Below, one piece after another: positions 1 to 8,179 of a stretch of DNA of 64,000 bases. The stretch is from Idiomarina seosinensis (lineage in GTDB: Bacteria > Pseudomonadota > Gammaproteobacteria > Enterobacterales > Alteromonadaceae). Where the stretch lies: contig NZ_PIQF01000004.1 in the NCBI RefSeq assembly GCF_003987275.1, forward strand, positions 186,001 through 250,000, read 5' to 3'. Each line of letters starts with the position of its first letter. Position 1 is the stretch's first letter. The notes below the pieces were generated by a model that saw nothing but the letters and a program-made list of their open reading frames with translations, ran no database searches and was not told the DNA's origin. A program made the translations under genes and the position numbers.

Positions 1-637
1 TCTCGGGGACCAGCTCCAGGTATTTCAAGATACCGCCCTTTAAGTGGTAGACCTCGTCAAACCCTTGCTCTTTTAAGTAAGCGGTCGATTTTTCACAGCG
101 TATCCCACCCGTGCAAAACATAGCGACTTTTTTATGCTTTTGGGGATCTAAATGTTCTTTGACATAATCCGGGAACTCGCGAAAAGCTTCAGTTTTTGGA
201 TTTATCGCACCCTCGAAAGTACCTACCGCATATTCATACTCGTTGCGCGTATCAATAACCAGCACTTCAGGATCGGCTATTAATTCGTCCCACTGTTCTG
301 GCTCCACGTAAGTGCCGACCGTGTGCTTGGGATCAACCCAGTCGACGCCCATAGTAACGATTTCTTTCTTTAACTTGACCTTAGTCCGGTAAAAAGCCTG
401 AGTGTCGCTGGGCGATTCTTTGTGTTCAATATCGGCTAAACGCTTATCGTTAGCAAAATAAGCCAACACGTTATCAATAGCTTGGCGAGTACCACAAATG
501 GTGCCATTAATTCCTTCGCGTGCTAAAAGCAGGGTGCCTTTAACGTCGTTATCAATTAAAGTTTGATACAGGGGCTCACGAAGTTGCTCATAATCGTTGA
601 GCTCGACAAATTTATACAGTGCCGCGCAAATATACAT
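1..637 (-). CDS. trhO: tRNA uridine(34) hydroxylase TrhO (YceA), 3' end cut by window
   Basis: Not in the ORF track because it runs off the left edge; I read it by reverse translation. The visible 212 residues start [10 protein letters not shown] and include the rhodanese domain with DTRNEYEY near residue 129 and the active-site loop CTGGIRCEK around residue 175, which carries the catalytic cysteine. TrhO proteins hydroxylate uridine 34 of certain tRNAs together with prephenate-dependent pathways; the family is usually about 320 to 350 residues, so roughly a third is missing at the C-terminus. The gene is divergent from the exporter at 722 and has a good promoter just upstream. Family assignment is firm from the N-terminal domain plus the CTGGIRCEK loop. 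Confidence 0.93.
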   Translation of the reverse strand, partial: MYICAALYKFVELNDYEQLREPLYQTLIDNDVKGTLLLAREGINGTICGTRQAIDNVLAYFANDKRLADIEHKESPSDTQAFYRTKVKLKKEIVTMGVDWVDPKHTVGTYVEPEQWDELIADPEVLVIDTRNEYEYAVGTFEGAINPKTEAFREFPDYVKEHLDPQKHKKVAMFCTGGIRCEKSTAYLKEQGFDEVYHLKGGILKYLELVPE

Positions 638-693
638 AATAAAATACCTTCAGCTGTCCGGACCGTAAATCCGGGGCGTTTAAAATCGCGCGA

Positions 694-722
694 ATTATAA
701 CCGCAACGGGAGTTTTGCTCAA
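694..722 (-). promoter_or_regulatory. Sigma70-type promoter for trhO
   Basis: On the minus strand a perfect TATAAT (699-694) lies 17 bases downstream of TTGAGC (722-717, four of six matches to TTGACA). A GC-rich TCGCGCG follows the -10. The -35 box touches the start codon of the divergent gene at 722. The predicted leader of trhO would be about 50 bases and contains a short CCGGA/TCCGG hairpin. Confidence 0.6.
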
Positions 723-1483
723 TGGCCGCCAATGATGCTCTGTTTTGGCTACTGGTTGTTATTTCAAGTGTTACGTCGCTACTCACCGCGGTGGCGGGTG
801 CTGGTGGTGGCGCTGTACTTATCGCAATTTTGGCTTTGGTGTTACCGGGGCCAGCGATTATTCCAGTTCATGGTGCTGTGCAAATGGGATCGAATATTGG
901 TCGGACAGCGCTAGCGTGGAAATATATCGATTGGCCGACTATTGCATGGTTTGTGCCTTTTGGGCTGTTAGGTACATTGTTGGGGAGTCTGCTGTTGGTG
1001 CAGCTGCCGGCGACTTTATTACAGCTGAGTATCGCCCTTTTTTTATTGTACTTAACTTGGGGCCCCCCGTTACCGAGAGTTATGCTCGGTAAAGCTGGGT
1101 TAATGGCGGGAGGCTTTGTCACCGGCTTTATCTCGTTATTTGTAGGAGCTTCAGGACCCGTGGTGGCGGCTTTCATCAAAGCTCGTTTTACTGAACGAAT
1201 GACGACAGTAGCCACCTTTGCCGCAGCAATGAGTATGCAACATGCGCCGAAAGCCTTGGTATTTGGTTTTGCTGGTTTTGTTTTTAAAGAATGGTTACTT
1301 TTAATTCTAGCGATGATGGTGGCCGGTTTTATTGGTACCTGGGTGGGGCTTAATTGGTTAAAGCGAATAACGAACTATCGCTTTAACCAAATTTTTCGTT
1401 GGATCATTACGTTGCTGGCGTTGCGGCTACTTTGGGTCGCTTTTGAGTCGTTTATCCCAGCGCTGGCGAGCATAACGTCGTAG
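722..1483 (+). CDS. TauE/SafE (TSUP) family membrane exporter
   Basis: The protein has 253 residues and about eight hydrophobic segments, with a glycine-rich first helix (AVAGAGGGAVLIAIL), as in the TSUP family of sulfite or organosulfonate exporters and related anion carriers. The actual substrate cannot be read from sequence. The ATG at 722 is preceded by a weak GGGA element and lies inside the -35 box of the divergent trhO promoter, so its own leader must overlap that control region. Its last 57 bases overlap, tail to tail, the 3' end of the CNNM-like gene on the other strand. Length and hydrophobicity are normal for the family. Confidence 0.82.
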   Translation: MAANDALFWLLVVISSVTSLLTAVAGAGGGAVLIAILALVLPGPAIIPVHGAVQMGSNIGRTALAWKYIDWPTIAWFVPFGLLGTLLGSLLLVQLPATLLQLSIALFLLYLTWGPPLPRVMLGKAGLMAGGFVTGFISLFVGASGPVVAAFIKARFTERMTTVATFAAAMSMQHAPKALVFGFAGFVFKEWLLLILAMMVAGFIGTWVGLNWLKRITNYRFNQIFRWIITLLALRLLWVAFESFIPALASITS

Positions 1484-2446
1484 GCTGGGTACATTATCGG
1501 TCTCATCCATAATTGGGGTTCCAAGGATAGTCTCGATAATATCTTCCAGGGTAATTAAACCTAGCCAGCTACCATGTTCGTCATACACCAGACATAGATG
1601 TTGACGCTCTTTCAGCAGATACGCCATTAAATTCTCAATACTGACCGTTTCGCTAACAATTTCTACCGGGCGTGCTAAGTCAGCCACCGTTTGCCCCTCG
1701 TCTGCATCCAGCGCATCACTTCGAAACAAGAGACCGTGCGGCTCTTCTTCGGCATCAATTAAAGGAAATCGAGAAAAAGGTAATGCCCGGGCTTTGTCGG
1801 CAAATTCGCGTACTGTCATATCAGGGCTGATAGTTTCGCAGACCGTGCGCGGTGTCATGACCTGCTTCACCCGAATGTCGTGTAGGTCGAGAATATTCCA
1901 GATAACCCGATGCTCATCTCTGTCGAGAACTTTCTGCTCGTAGCCCATTGTAGCCATCGCCTTAATCTCTGAACGCACATCGATATCGGGTTCGTTATTG
2001 CCTATACGACGCGTTATTTGGTCGGATAACCAAATAAAGGGCTTGAGTGAAACAATGAAAAAACGCAATACCGGCACGATCAAAGGTGCCAGACTTCGCC
2101 AAAACTTGGCGCCAATCGTTTTTGGAATAATTTCGGATAAAATCAGTATCAGTAGCGTCATTACAGCGCTAGCAACACCTAGATAACCGTCACCAAAAAC
2201 GACTCCAACCTGCGCGCCAACCCCGGCAGCTCCAGCTGTGTGAGCAATGGTGTTAAGGGTAAGAATAGCAGCTAACGGCTGGTCGATATTTTGCTTTAAA
2301 TGGTTTAGCTTTTCGTGCAGAGCTGGGCGTTGGTCTTTTAGTTGAGCTATATAACTTGGCGTTATAGAGAGCAAGGCTGCTTCCAGCACCGAACAGAGAA
2401 AAGATACGCCAACCGCCAGTACTGCAAAAACAATGAGTAAAAACAT
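1427..2446 (-). CDS. CNNM/CorC-like membrane protein (DUF21 plus CBS pair)
   Basis: The 339-residue protein begins with a DUF21 transmembrane domain (hydrophobic segments near 1-22, 56-80, 85-110 and 118-140) followed by two CBS domains around residues 195-320, including VMTPRTVCETISPDMTV and LITLEDIIETILG. This is the CNNM/CorC arrangement tied to magnesium or cobalt efflux, but it lacks the C-terminal CorC_HlyC domain of the longer members. It lies upstream of nothing on its strand except the window edge genes, and its 3' end overlaps the TSUP gene by 57 bases. Ion specificity is inferred from the family only. The VTT gene 25 bases upstream probably shares its transcript. Confidence 0.85.
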   Translation of the reverse strand: MFLLIVFAVLAVGVSFLCSVLEAALLSITPSYIAQLKDQRPALHEKLNHLKQNIDQPLAAILTLNTIAHTAGAAGVGAQVGVVFGDGYLGVASAVMTLLILILSEIIPKTIGAKFWRSLAPLIVPVLRFFIVSLKPFIWLSDQITRRIGNNEPDIDVRSEIKAMATMGYEQKVLDRDEHRVIWNILDLHDIRVKQVMTPRTVCETISPDMTVREFADKARALPFSRFPLIDAEEEPHGLLFRSDALDADEGQTVADLARPVEIVSETVSIENLMAYLLKERQHLCLVYDEHGSWLGLITLEDIIETILGTPIMDETDNVPSLRRYARQRWDKRLKSDPK

Positions 2447-2471
2447 AGTGTCTTATTTATTATCTCGTTAA

Positions 2472-3077
2472 TTAAACCAGTTGAAAGACCAATAGCGCCA
2501 AGCCAGCAATAATAGCAATCGACCAGCCTAAACGCGACGCGTTTTTTTGCCACCACTGTTGTGCATAGGGACCCAGCCATAATGCCAGGCCGGCGAGCCC
2601 AAAATAACGGATACCTCGCGCTAAGCCAGAGGCGAGTATAAAAAGCGATAACGGAAATGCAGCAGCACCTGCGGCTAGCATGGCCGTTTGGAACGGAACG
2701 GGTGTTACACCGACCAGAAAAATCGCCATAAAGCCGTCATCTTTTAATGTCATCTCAAAGCTTTGATAATACTCCTGAAGCGATAGATAGTTTATAAACC
2801 ATTGCCCTACTGAATCGAATAAAGCAAAACCAATATAATAACCAATGAGTGCCCCGACTAGGCAACCCGCTAAAGCGACCGATGCAATTGCCCAAATGCG
2901 CTCGCGCTCTAGTATCATGTAAGGTATTAACACCAATTCAAGTGGAATTGGCACAATGGTGGCTTCTAAAGCGGACATAAAAAATAGCATGGACAACGCA
3001 TATGGTGAGTTTATTAAACGTTGCAGCCATTTTTCGGCCGACTTGCTGGAAGGTTGTTGTGGCGTCTGTTGATTCAC
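2472..3077 (-). CDS. VTT/DedA-like (YqaA-type) membrane protein
   Basis: About 201 residues from the GTG at 3077 (MNQQTPQQPSSKSAEKW). Two conserved VTT features are visible: the acidic/proline stretch ALEATIVPIPLE in the first helix, and GVTPVPFQTAMLAAGAAAF followed by the arginine in GLARGIRYFG. DedA/VTT proteins are linked to lipid flipping and membrane homeostasis; YqaA itself is not well characterised. The ORF track starts at a TTG at 3134, adding 19 residues that look unlike family members; neither start has a clear ribosome binding site, so the N-terminus is uncertain. The gene is 25 bases upstream of the CNNM-like gene and divergent from hemH. Confidence 0.75.
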   Translation of the reverse strand: MNQQTPQQPSSKSAEKWLQRLINSPYALSMLFFMSALEATIVPIPLELVLIPYMILERERIWAIASVALAGCLVGALIGYYIGFALFDSVGQWFINYLSLQEYYQSFEMTLKDDGFMAIFLVGVTPVPFQTAMLAAGAAAFPLSLFILASGLARGIRYFGLAGLALWLGPYAQQWWQKNASRLGWSIAIIAGLALLVFQLV

Positions 3078-3204
3078 TATTAAATAATACTCGATTGATT
3101 CAATCGTACTGATTGTAACGTGAAATCTTTGCAATAGGGGATCGAAGTGGTTAAAAATGACGTATTTACGGCGCAGGTTGTCGAATTACAAATAAGGCGA
3201 AGAC

Positions 3205-4320
3205 ATGAAATATCGGGGTAGTCCTACATTTTCTCATCAGCAAGCCGACAAGCTTGGTGTTTTAATCACCAACTTAGGCACACCAGAAGCACCGACAAAG
3301 TCGGCGTTAAAGCCTTATCTTAAACAGTTTTTATCCGATCCCAGGGTGGTAGAAGTACCGCGCTTGCTGTGGTGGTTTATTCTAAATGGCGTGATCTTGA
3401 AGATACGACCTAAACGCTCAGCTGAAGCTTATAAAACCGTTTGGACGGAACGGGGCTCGCCGCTTTTGTACCATACTCAAGATCAAGCGAATGCAATACG
3501 AGAAAAGTTGCAACAACAATATGGTGAACACGTGATTGTTGACTTCGCAATGCGCTACGGTAACCCGGGAGTGCCTGAGGTTATTGAGCGGATGATGCAG
3601 GCTGGTGTGCGCAAGCTGCTTGTACTGCCCATGTATCCTCAATACTCAGCATCGACGGTTGCTTCAACATTCGATGCGATTGCGGCTGACTTTACTCAGC
3701 GGCGTTGGATGCCCGACTTCCGGTTCATCACGCATTATCATGACTATCCAGCGTTTATAGAAGCCGCGGCAGAACGTATTGAACGTCATTGGGAGCAATA
3801 TCCGCGCGCGGATAAACTAATTTTCTCATACCACGGTGTGCCACTGAGATATTTGAAAAATGGCGATCCCTACCATTGTGAATGTTATAAAACATCTCGG
3901 CTGTTAGCAGAAAGGTTGGGTCTTAATGAGAGTGAGTATTTAACAACATTCCAGTCCAGGTTCGGGCGAGAAGAATGGCTGCAACCTTACACTGACGAGA
4001 CAATGAAAAGCTTACCAGGTAACGGGGTTAAGTCAGTACAAGTGTTTTGCCCTGGGTTTTCTTCAGACTGCCTTGAGACCATTGAAGAAATTGGTGAAGA
4101 AAACAGAGAATACTTTATCGAAAACGGCGGTGAGCGATATGAGTATATCAGCGCGCTAAATGCAGAGCCGAAGCACATTGAGGCGCTGACTCAATTAATA
4201 AGCGATAACCTGCACGGATGGGTGCCGCAAGAGCAGCAAGCGCAAACGCTGGCGCAACGGCAACAACAGGCGGATAAAGTGAAGAACCAGTCATTCCCGT
4301 ATGGTAAGACCAAGGATTAA
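3205..4320 (+). CDS. hemH: Ferrochelatase
   Basis: Ferrochelatase inserts ferrous iron into protoporphyrin IX, the last step of haem synthesis, at the inner face of the cytoplasmic membrane. The 371-residue protein shows the family landmarks: LITNLGTPEAPT at the N-terminus, GSPLLYHTQ, YPQYSASTVAS, the catalytic histidine in SYHGVPLRY (about residue 212), and CPGFSSDCLETIEEIGEE. The C-terminal 40 residues are glutamine-rich and not conserved. The ATG is preceded by AAGGCG. The retropepsin-like gene starts one base after the stop, so the two are probably co-transcribed. hemE lies about 31 kb away in the same window. Confidence 0.97.
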   Translation: MKYRGSPTFSHQQADKLGVLITNLGTPEAPTKSALKPYLKQFLSDPRVVEVPRLLWWFILNGVILKIRPKRSAEAYKTVWTERGSPLLYHTQDQANAIREKLQQQYGEHVIVDFAMRYGNPGVPEVIERMMQAGVRKLLVLPMYPQYSASTVASTFDAIAADFTQRRWMPDFRFITHYHDYPAFIEAAAERIERHWEQYPRADKLIFSYHGVPLRYLKNGDPYHCECYKTSRLLAERLGLNESEYLTTFQSRFGREEWLQPYTDETMKSLPGNGVKSVQVFCPGFSSDCLETIEEIGEENREYFIENGGERYEYISALNAEPKHIEALTQLISDNLHGWVPQEQQAQTLAQRQQQADKVKNQSFPYGKTKD

Positions 4321-4321
4321 T

Positions 4322-4825
4322 GTGGCTAACTCAAATGGATTTGGAAAACCGTTTATGTTCATTGCCTGGGGCCTAGCTCTCGCTTTGTTAGTATGGTTTT
4401 TCGAAGACAAGCTGCAGCAACAATTTAATCCAAATCAGCAGTTAGCTACTCAGCAACAGGGTCAGCGTTTGGTGGTTGAGCTGCAACAGAACCGCATGGG
4501 GCATTATGTTGCTGAGGGCCAGGTGAATGGTCAGCAAGTGACTTTTTTGCTCGATACCGGTGCAACTCTGGTGGCTATTCCTGAATCTTTAGCCAATAGG
4601 CTGGGCCTTAAGAAAGGCAGACAAGGTATGTCGCAAACAGCAAATGGGCGAGTGATCACCTATCGAACGGTGGTTGACGAGTTACAGCTTGGCGGTATTA
4701 CACTTAACAACGTGGCTGCGTCTATTACCCCCGGTATGGACGGCGATATTATTTTGCTAGGAATGAGTGCTCTGAAACAGTTTGAGTTAACGCAAAAAGG
4801 CGATACGCTAACCATACGTTATTAA
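4322..4825 (+). CDS. Membrane-anchored retropepsin-like aspartic protease
   Basis: One hydrophobic segment near the N-terminus (PFMFIAWGLALALLVWF) is followed by a soluble domain with FLLDTGATLVAIPESLANRLGL, the catalytic D-T-G signature of single-domain clan AA proteases (TIGR02281 type). One copy of the motif means the active form should be a dimer, probably in the periplasm. I chose the GTG at 4322, giving 167 residues, because AAGG lies six bases upstream inside the end of hemH; the track's ATG at 4301 overlaps hemH and has no ribosome binding site. Substrates are unknown for this family in bacteria. Confidence 0.82.
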   Translation: MANSNGFGKPFMFIAWGLALALLVWFFEDKLQQQFNPNQQLATQQQGQRLVVELQQNRMGHYVAEGQVNGQQVTFLLDTGATLVAIPESLANRLGLKKGRQGMSQTANGRVITYRTVVDELQLGGITLNNVAASITPGMDGDIILLGMSALKQFELTQKGDTLTIRY

Positions 4826-4841
4826 TAAATAGGAAAGCATA

Positions 4842-5378
4842 ATGCAAAAAAAGCAATTTCATTTAAGTTTAGCTGCGCTAGCCTTAATGGTGGCAACTGG
4901 AGCACAAGCTCAAGAAAAGGAGTTGCAACGTTGCGCGGAAATTGAGGACTCCCTGGAGCGGTTGGTCTGTTACGACAACATCACCAAAGAGAAGCAACAA
5001 AAAAACTCAGCGAAGCAAAAGAAAAAAGCTGAAAACCATGGCCGTGACGTTGCTGAGAAAGCCCGCCAGAAAGGGCAGTCTATGCGTGATCGTAAGCAGC
5101 AAACTGCCGATGACCGGTTCGGCATGGAGCATAAAAAGTCGGAAGAAGAGGAAGAAATCGAGAAGATTCAAGTCGAAATCGAGAGTAAACGGCAAGATGC
5201 CTATGATAATTGGGTTCTGACTTTAGCTAATGGACAGATTTGGAAACAAACCGAAAGTGTGACCTATTTCCCCTGGAACGACGAAGACACCTATTACATT
5301 GAGAAAGGTGCCTTTAACTCATTTTATTTCGGTCGTGAAGGCATTAACCGGCGCTTCCGTGTGGAACGAATCAAGTAA
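4842..5378 (+). CDS. Exported protein of unknown function with CYD motif
   Basis: A clear signal peptide (SLAALALMVATGAQAQ, cut near residue 23) is followed by RCAEIEDSLERLVCYDNI, a two-cysteine motif also found at the start of several unrelated exported proteins, including the type VI-associated TagO/VasI group. The middle (residues 45-120) is a highly charged lysine- and glutamate-rich stretch likely to form a coiled coil. The end (NWVLTLANGQIWKQTE ... NRRFRVERI) resembles small periplasmic beta domains. AGGA precedes the ATG. It follows the retropepsin gene by 16 bases. No type VI genes are nearby, so no such role is claimed. Confidence 0.7.
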   Translation: MQKKQFHLSLAALALMVATGAQAQEKELQRCAEIEDSLERLVCYDNITKEKQQKNSAKQKKKAENHGRDVAEKARQKGQSMRDRKQQTADDRFGMEHKKSEEEEEIEKIQVEIESKRQDAYDNWVLTLANGQIWKQTESVTYFPWNDEDTYYIEKGAFNSFYFGREGINRRFRVERIK

Positions 5379-8031
5379 CTAGCTGCTTAAGCTGATCGAA
5401 GGGCATGGGTTTGTAAAACAGAAAGCCTTGCAAGCCCATGCAACCATGGCGAGTGAAAAAGTTAGCTTCTTGCTCTGTTTCTATACCTTCAACAATGACA
5501 CTCTTTTCTAAGCCGTGAGACATTTCAATAATGGCTTTCGTAATAATTTGATTGGCAGGTACCGTAAAAATTGAACGCGTGAACTCACGATCTATTTTTA
5601 TAATATCTACAGGAAGCTTGCTCAAGTAGGCCAACGACGAAAACCCGGTGCCAAAATCATCAATCGCGACCTTGCAGCCAATCGTTCTGAGTTCTGCTAA
5701 TTCGTTAAAGACTTTTGCTGCATCCTCGACCATGACACTCTCGGTGAGTTCAAATTGTAACTGAGACAGCCGAATCTGATATTTTTCAGCAAAGACTGAA
5801 ATATCGTTGATAATATTCTCTCGCTGAAACTGTTTTACTGACAAATTAATAGATAAAATAAAATCCGGTGATACATCCAATTCAGCCAGGTGTTTAAAGG
5901 CGGCCTCCATAATCAGCTTAGACAACGGAATAATTTGCCCCGTTTGTTCTGCGACTGGGATAAAGTCTGCCGGAGAAACATATTCCCCTGTTGGTAGCCG
6001 CCACCGAACTAAGGCTTCGGCGCCGATGATTTTTTTACTGTTAGCTGCGATGTAAGGCTGGTAAAAAACTTCAAATTCATGGTTGTCAATTGCTCGCTGA
6101 ATATGATTGCGCAACTTCAGTTCGTTTTCGTATTGTATACCCATCGCTTGATTAAATACCTGGTAGGTATTACCACCGCTTTGCTTCGCATGACTCATAG
6201 CGACATCCGCATTTTGAATCATGTTCTCGGCGCTGACCGAGTGCCCTTGTCGACAAGCAATGCCGATGCTCGCTGTCAGGTGAAGATCCAACGAGTGGAA
6301 TTCAAATTTTTGCCGAACCTGCCGGAGCACGTGTTGGGCAATCATTGAGGATTGCTCGACTGCCTGTCCAGGTATAAACAAAATAAACTCGTCGCTACTG
6401 AAACGGGCAATTTCGATACCCTTTTGCTCGTTCAGTAATAACCGCTCTGCGACAGTTTTCAGTAGTTCGTTACCAACCCGTAGACCAAGGTTGTCGTTAA
6501 TGGCTTTAAACCCATCGAGGTCGACAAACAAAATACAGCAATCGTCATTTGTATTTTTGACCAAGTAGCTATTAATTCGTTGCTCTAAAACATCCCGACG
6601 AATTAGATGAGTGACACTATCGAAATTCGCAATTTGGAACAGTTTACTGCGCTCTCTGGCCAATCTATGATTACTTTCAATGGTTAGCAGTATCAACAAC
6701 GCAAGTACAATACCTACTAGCAATACGGCTTGGTTGATAGTGGAGCTTTGCCAAAATACACTAGAGTCCTTAAGGACTGCGTGAAATTGCATGGGCTGTT
6801 CGCCAAACACTGAGAGCGCAGTGGTCAGTTGAAAAAAGTGCTCATTAGATAAATCCGCCAGTGGGCGTGTTGCAAATTGCGGTTGGTTAATGGGTAAAAG
6901 GTAGTTATCGGAAAGCTCTAAATAGGTCTTAAAAATATCAAGGTACTGTATTTTAGCAACGTTCAATAGTTTTTTTATGTTAATGGTGACAATCAGCTGT
7001 CTAGGTGGCTGACTTGGGTTCTGTATGGGATAAGACATTAAGAACCTGGGTTCTGTACTTTGTAAGCTTTTTTCAACAATCACCGCTGACTGCCGGGAAA
7101 AGTGCTGTCGTTGCCATTCCTTAATCGATGGAATATCTAACAAAGTAAATTCTTTAGGTGGACCGCTCCTAAAAATATAAGGTTGACTCGTATCAGGTGG
7201 ATTAAAAACGATCAGAGATTCGATTAAATCAAAATCTTGCAAATAGCTGCTGCTGTCAAGCTCGACGAGCTCAAGCATACTGTCCGAGCCGACGGTATTC
7301 CAGCGTTGAACCAATCGTTGTATAGCTTCTACCTGCGAGTTGAGTCGGGCGCTAATGGCTTCGCTGGATTTCTGGAGGTTTAACCGACCGCGTTCTTTAA
7401 TGTCCTGAATATCATTATTTGCTAATAGAAACCAAATAAGGGTGGTGGCTATTATGACTGTGCTGGCTACCAGGTAACCTGTTTTAGACGTTTTTGTGTA
7501 CGAGCTATCGTTATTTTTTAACACTAATAATGCAATGCCAGCAAGGGCTGTTATTACCATCGCCGCTGTTATCGCGACCGGATTTGTTGCCCATGGCGTG
7601 GTGTAACCGCGCAACCATAGAGACAGGAATAAAAAGGTGGTTAGTAGCAGTAAAATACTACCGGCTATTCGATAGAGCGCTATTGAACGCCAATTCGAAA
7701 AGCTAAAGGTAAAAGCAGTACCAATTAAAATGACCGCAGACGGTAAAAAAACAGACAGTTGAGTTATTGGCGAGTAGAACGCATACAGACCTATACCCAC
7801 CAGCAAAATACCGGAAATACGGGTTAGGCGCCAAAATCGGCGCGCGCGAAATAACAGAGCGGCCCCCGTCAGCAGCGAGGTGACTGCGAGCATTGGTGTT
7901 AGGGCAGGCATTAGTTGGGCGTTTTCGCTAACAACCAGGTTACCCAACCCAAGTGCACCAAACACTAAACAGTTTATCGCAATCATTGAAATAAGTGACG
8001 CAGCAAGATTGCCGGTCAACTGTTTAAACAC
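5371..8031 (-). CDS. Membrane GGDEF/EAL protein, probable c-di-GMP phosphodiesterase
   Basis: This 886-residue protein has about seven N-terminal membrane helices (to residue ~205), an extracytoplasmic sensor segment (~210-435), another helix (VLLVGIVLALLILLTIE), then GGDEF (~465-620) and EAL (~635-880) domains. The cyclase signature reads ARFSSDEF near residue 546, both glycines replaced by serine, and no RxxD inhibitory site precedes it. The EAL domain keeps the metal and catalytic residues: EALVRWR (~671), SINLSVKQF, FELTESVM, IDDFGTGFSS, KIDREF and VEGIE. I infer a phosphodiesterase whose GGDEF domain binds GTP or is structural. It is convergent with, and overlaps by eight bases, the unknown exported gene at 4842. 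Confidence 0.9.
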   Translation of the reverse strand: MFKQLTGNLAASLISMIAINCLVFGALGLGNLVVSENAQLMPALTPMLAVTSLLTGAALLFRARRFWRLTRISGILLVGIGLYAFYSPITQLSVFLPSAVILIGTAFTFSFSNWRSIALYRIAGSILLLLTTFLFLSLWLRGYTTPWATNPVAITAAMVITALAGIALLVLKNNDSSYTKTSKTGYLVASTVIIATTLIWFLLANNDIQDIKERGRLNLQKSSEAISARLNSQVEAIQRLVQRWNTVGSDSMLELVELDSSSYLQDFDLIESLIVFNPPDTSQPYIFRSGPPKEFTLLDIPSIKEWQRQHFSRQSAVIVEKSLQSTEPRFLMSYPIQNPSQPPRQLIVTINIKKLLNVAKIQYLDIFKTYLELSDNYLLPINQPQFATRPLADLSNEHFFQLTTALSVFGEQPMQFHAVLKDSSVFWQSSTINQAVLLVGIVLALLILLTIESNHRLARERSKLFQIANFDSVTHLIRRDVLEQRINSYLVKNTNDDCCILFVDLDGFKAINDNLGLRVGNELLKTVAERLLLNEQKGIEIARFSSDEFILFIPGQAVEQSSMIAQHVLRQVRQKFEFHSLDLHLTASIGIACRQGHSVSAENMIQNADVAMSHAKQSGGNTYQVFNQAMGIQYENELKLRNHIQRAIDNHEFEVFYQPYIAANSKKIIGAEALVRWRLPTGEYVSPADFIPVAEQTGQIIPLSKLIMEAAFKHLAELDVSPDFILSINLSVKQFQRENIINDISVFAEKYQIRLSQLQFELTESVMVEDAAKVFNELAELRTIGCKVAIDDFGTGFSSLAYLSKLPVDIIKIDREFTRSIFTVPANQIITKAIIEMSHGLEKSVIVEGIETEQEANFFTRHGCMGLQGFLFYKPMPFDQLKQLVT

Positions 8032-8133
8032 AAGTGTTCCTTATGCTATCGCCAATAGCGTTGCAAGGTGTTACGCATGAGTTACATAGTAGCGTTTGTG
8101 GTGACGTTGTAAACCTTTAGCTTTGTTTTTATA

Positions 8134-8164
8134 AGTGACTGTTTACTCAACAAAAACAGTCACT
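8134..8164. terminator. Strong hairpin after the M16 protease gene
   Basis: Perfect 11-base inverted repeat AGTGACTGTTT / AAACAGTCACT with a nine-base loop, 16 bases after the stop of the protease gene on the minus strand. There is no run of T after the stem on either strand (the T run is in the loop), so it may be an atypical terminator or an mRNA-end stabiliser. Confidence 0.45.
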
Positions 8165-8179
8165 CTGTAGTTACTCCTT

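Noticed and set aside
556-786. 76-residue minus-strand ORF across the trhO start
   Set aside because: It is the complement of the trhO N-terminus and promoter; the real frame is the TrhO one, with a matching family sequence.
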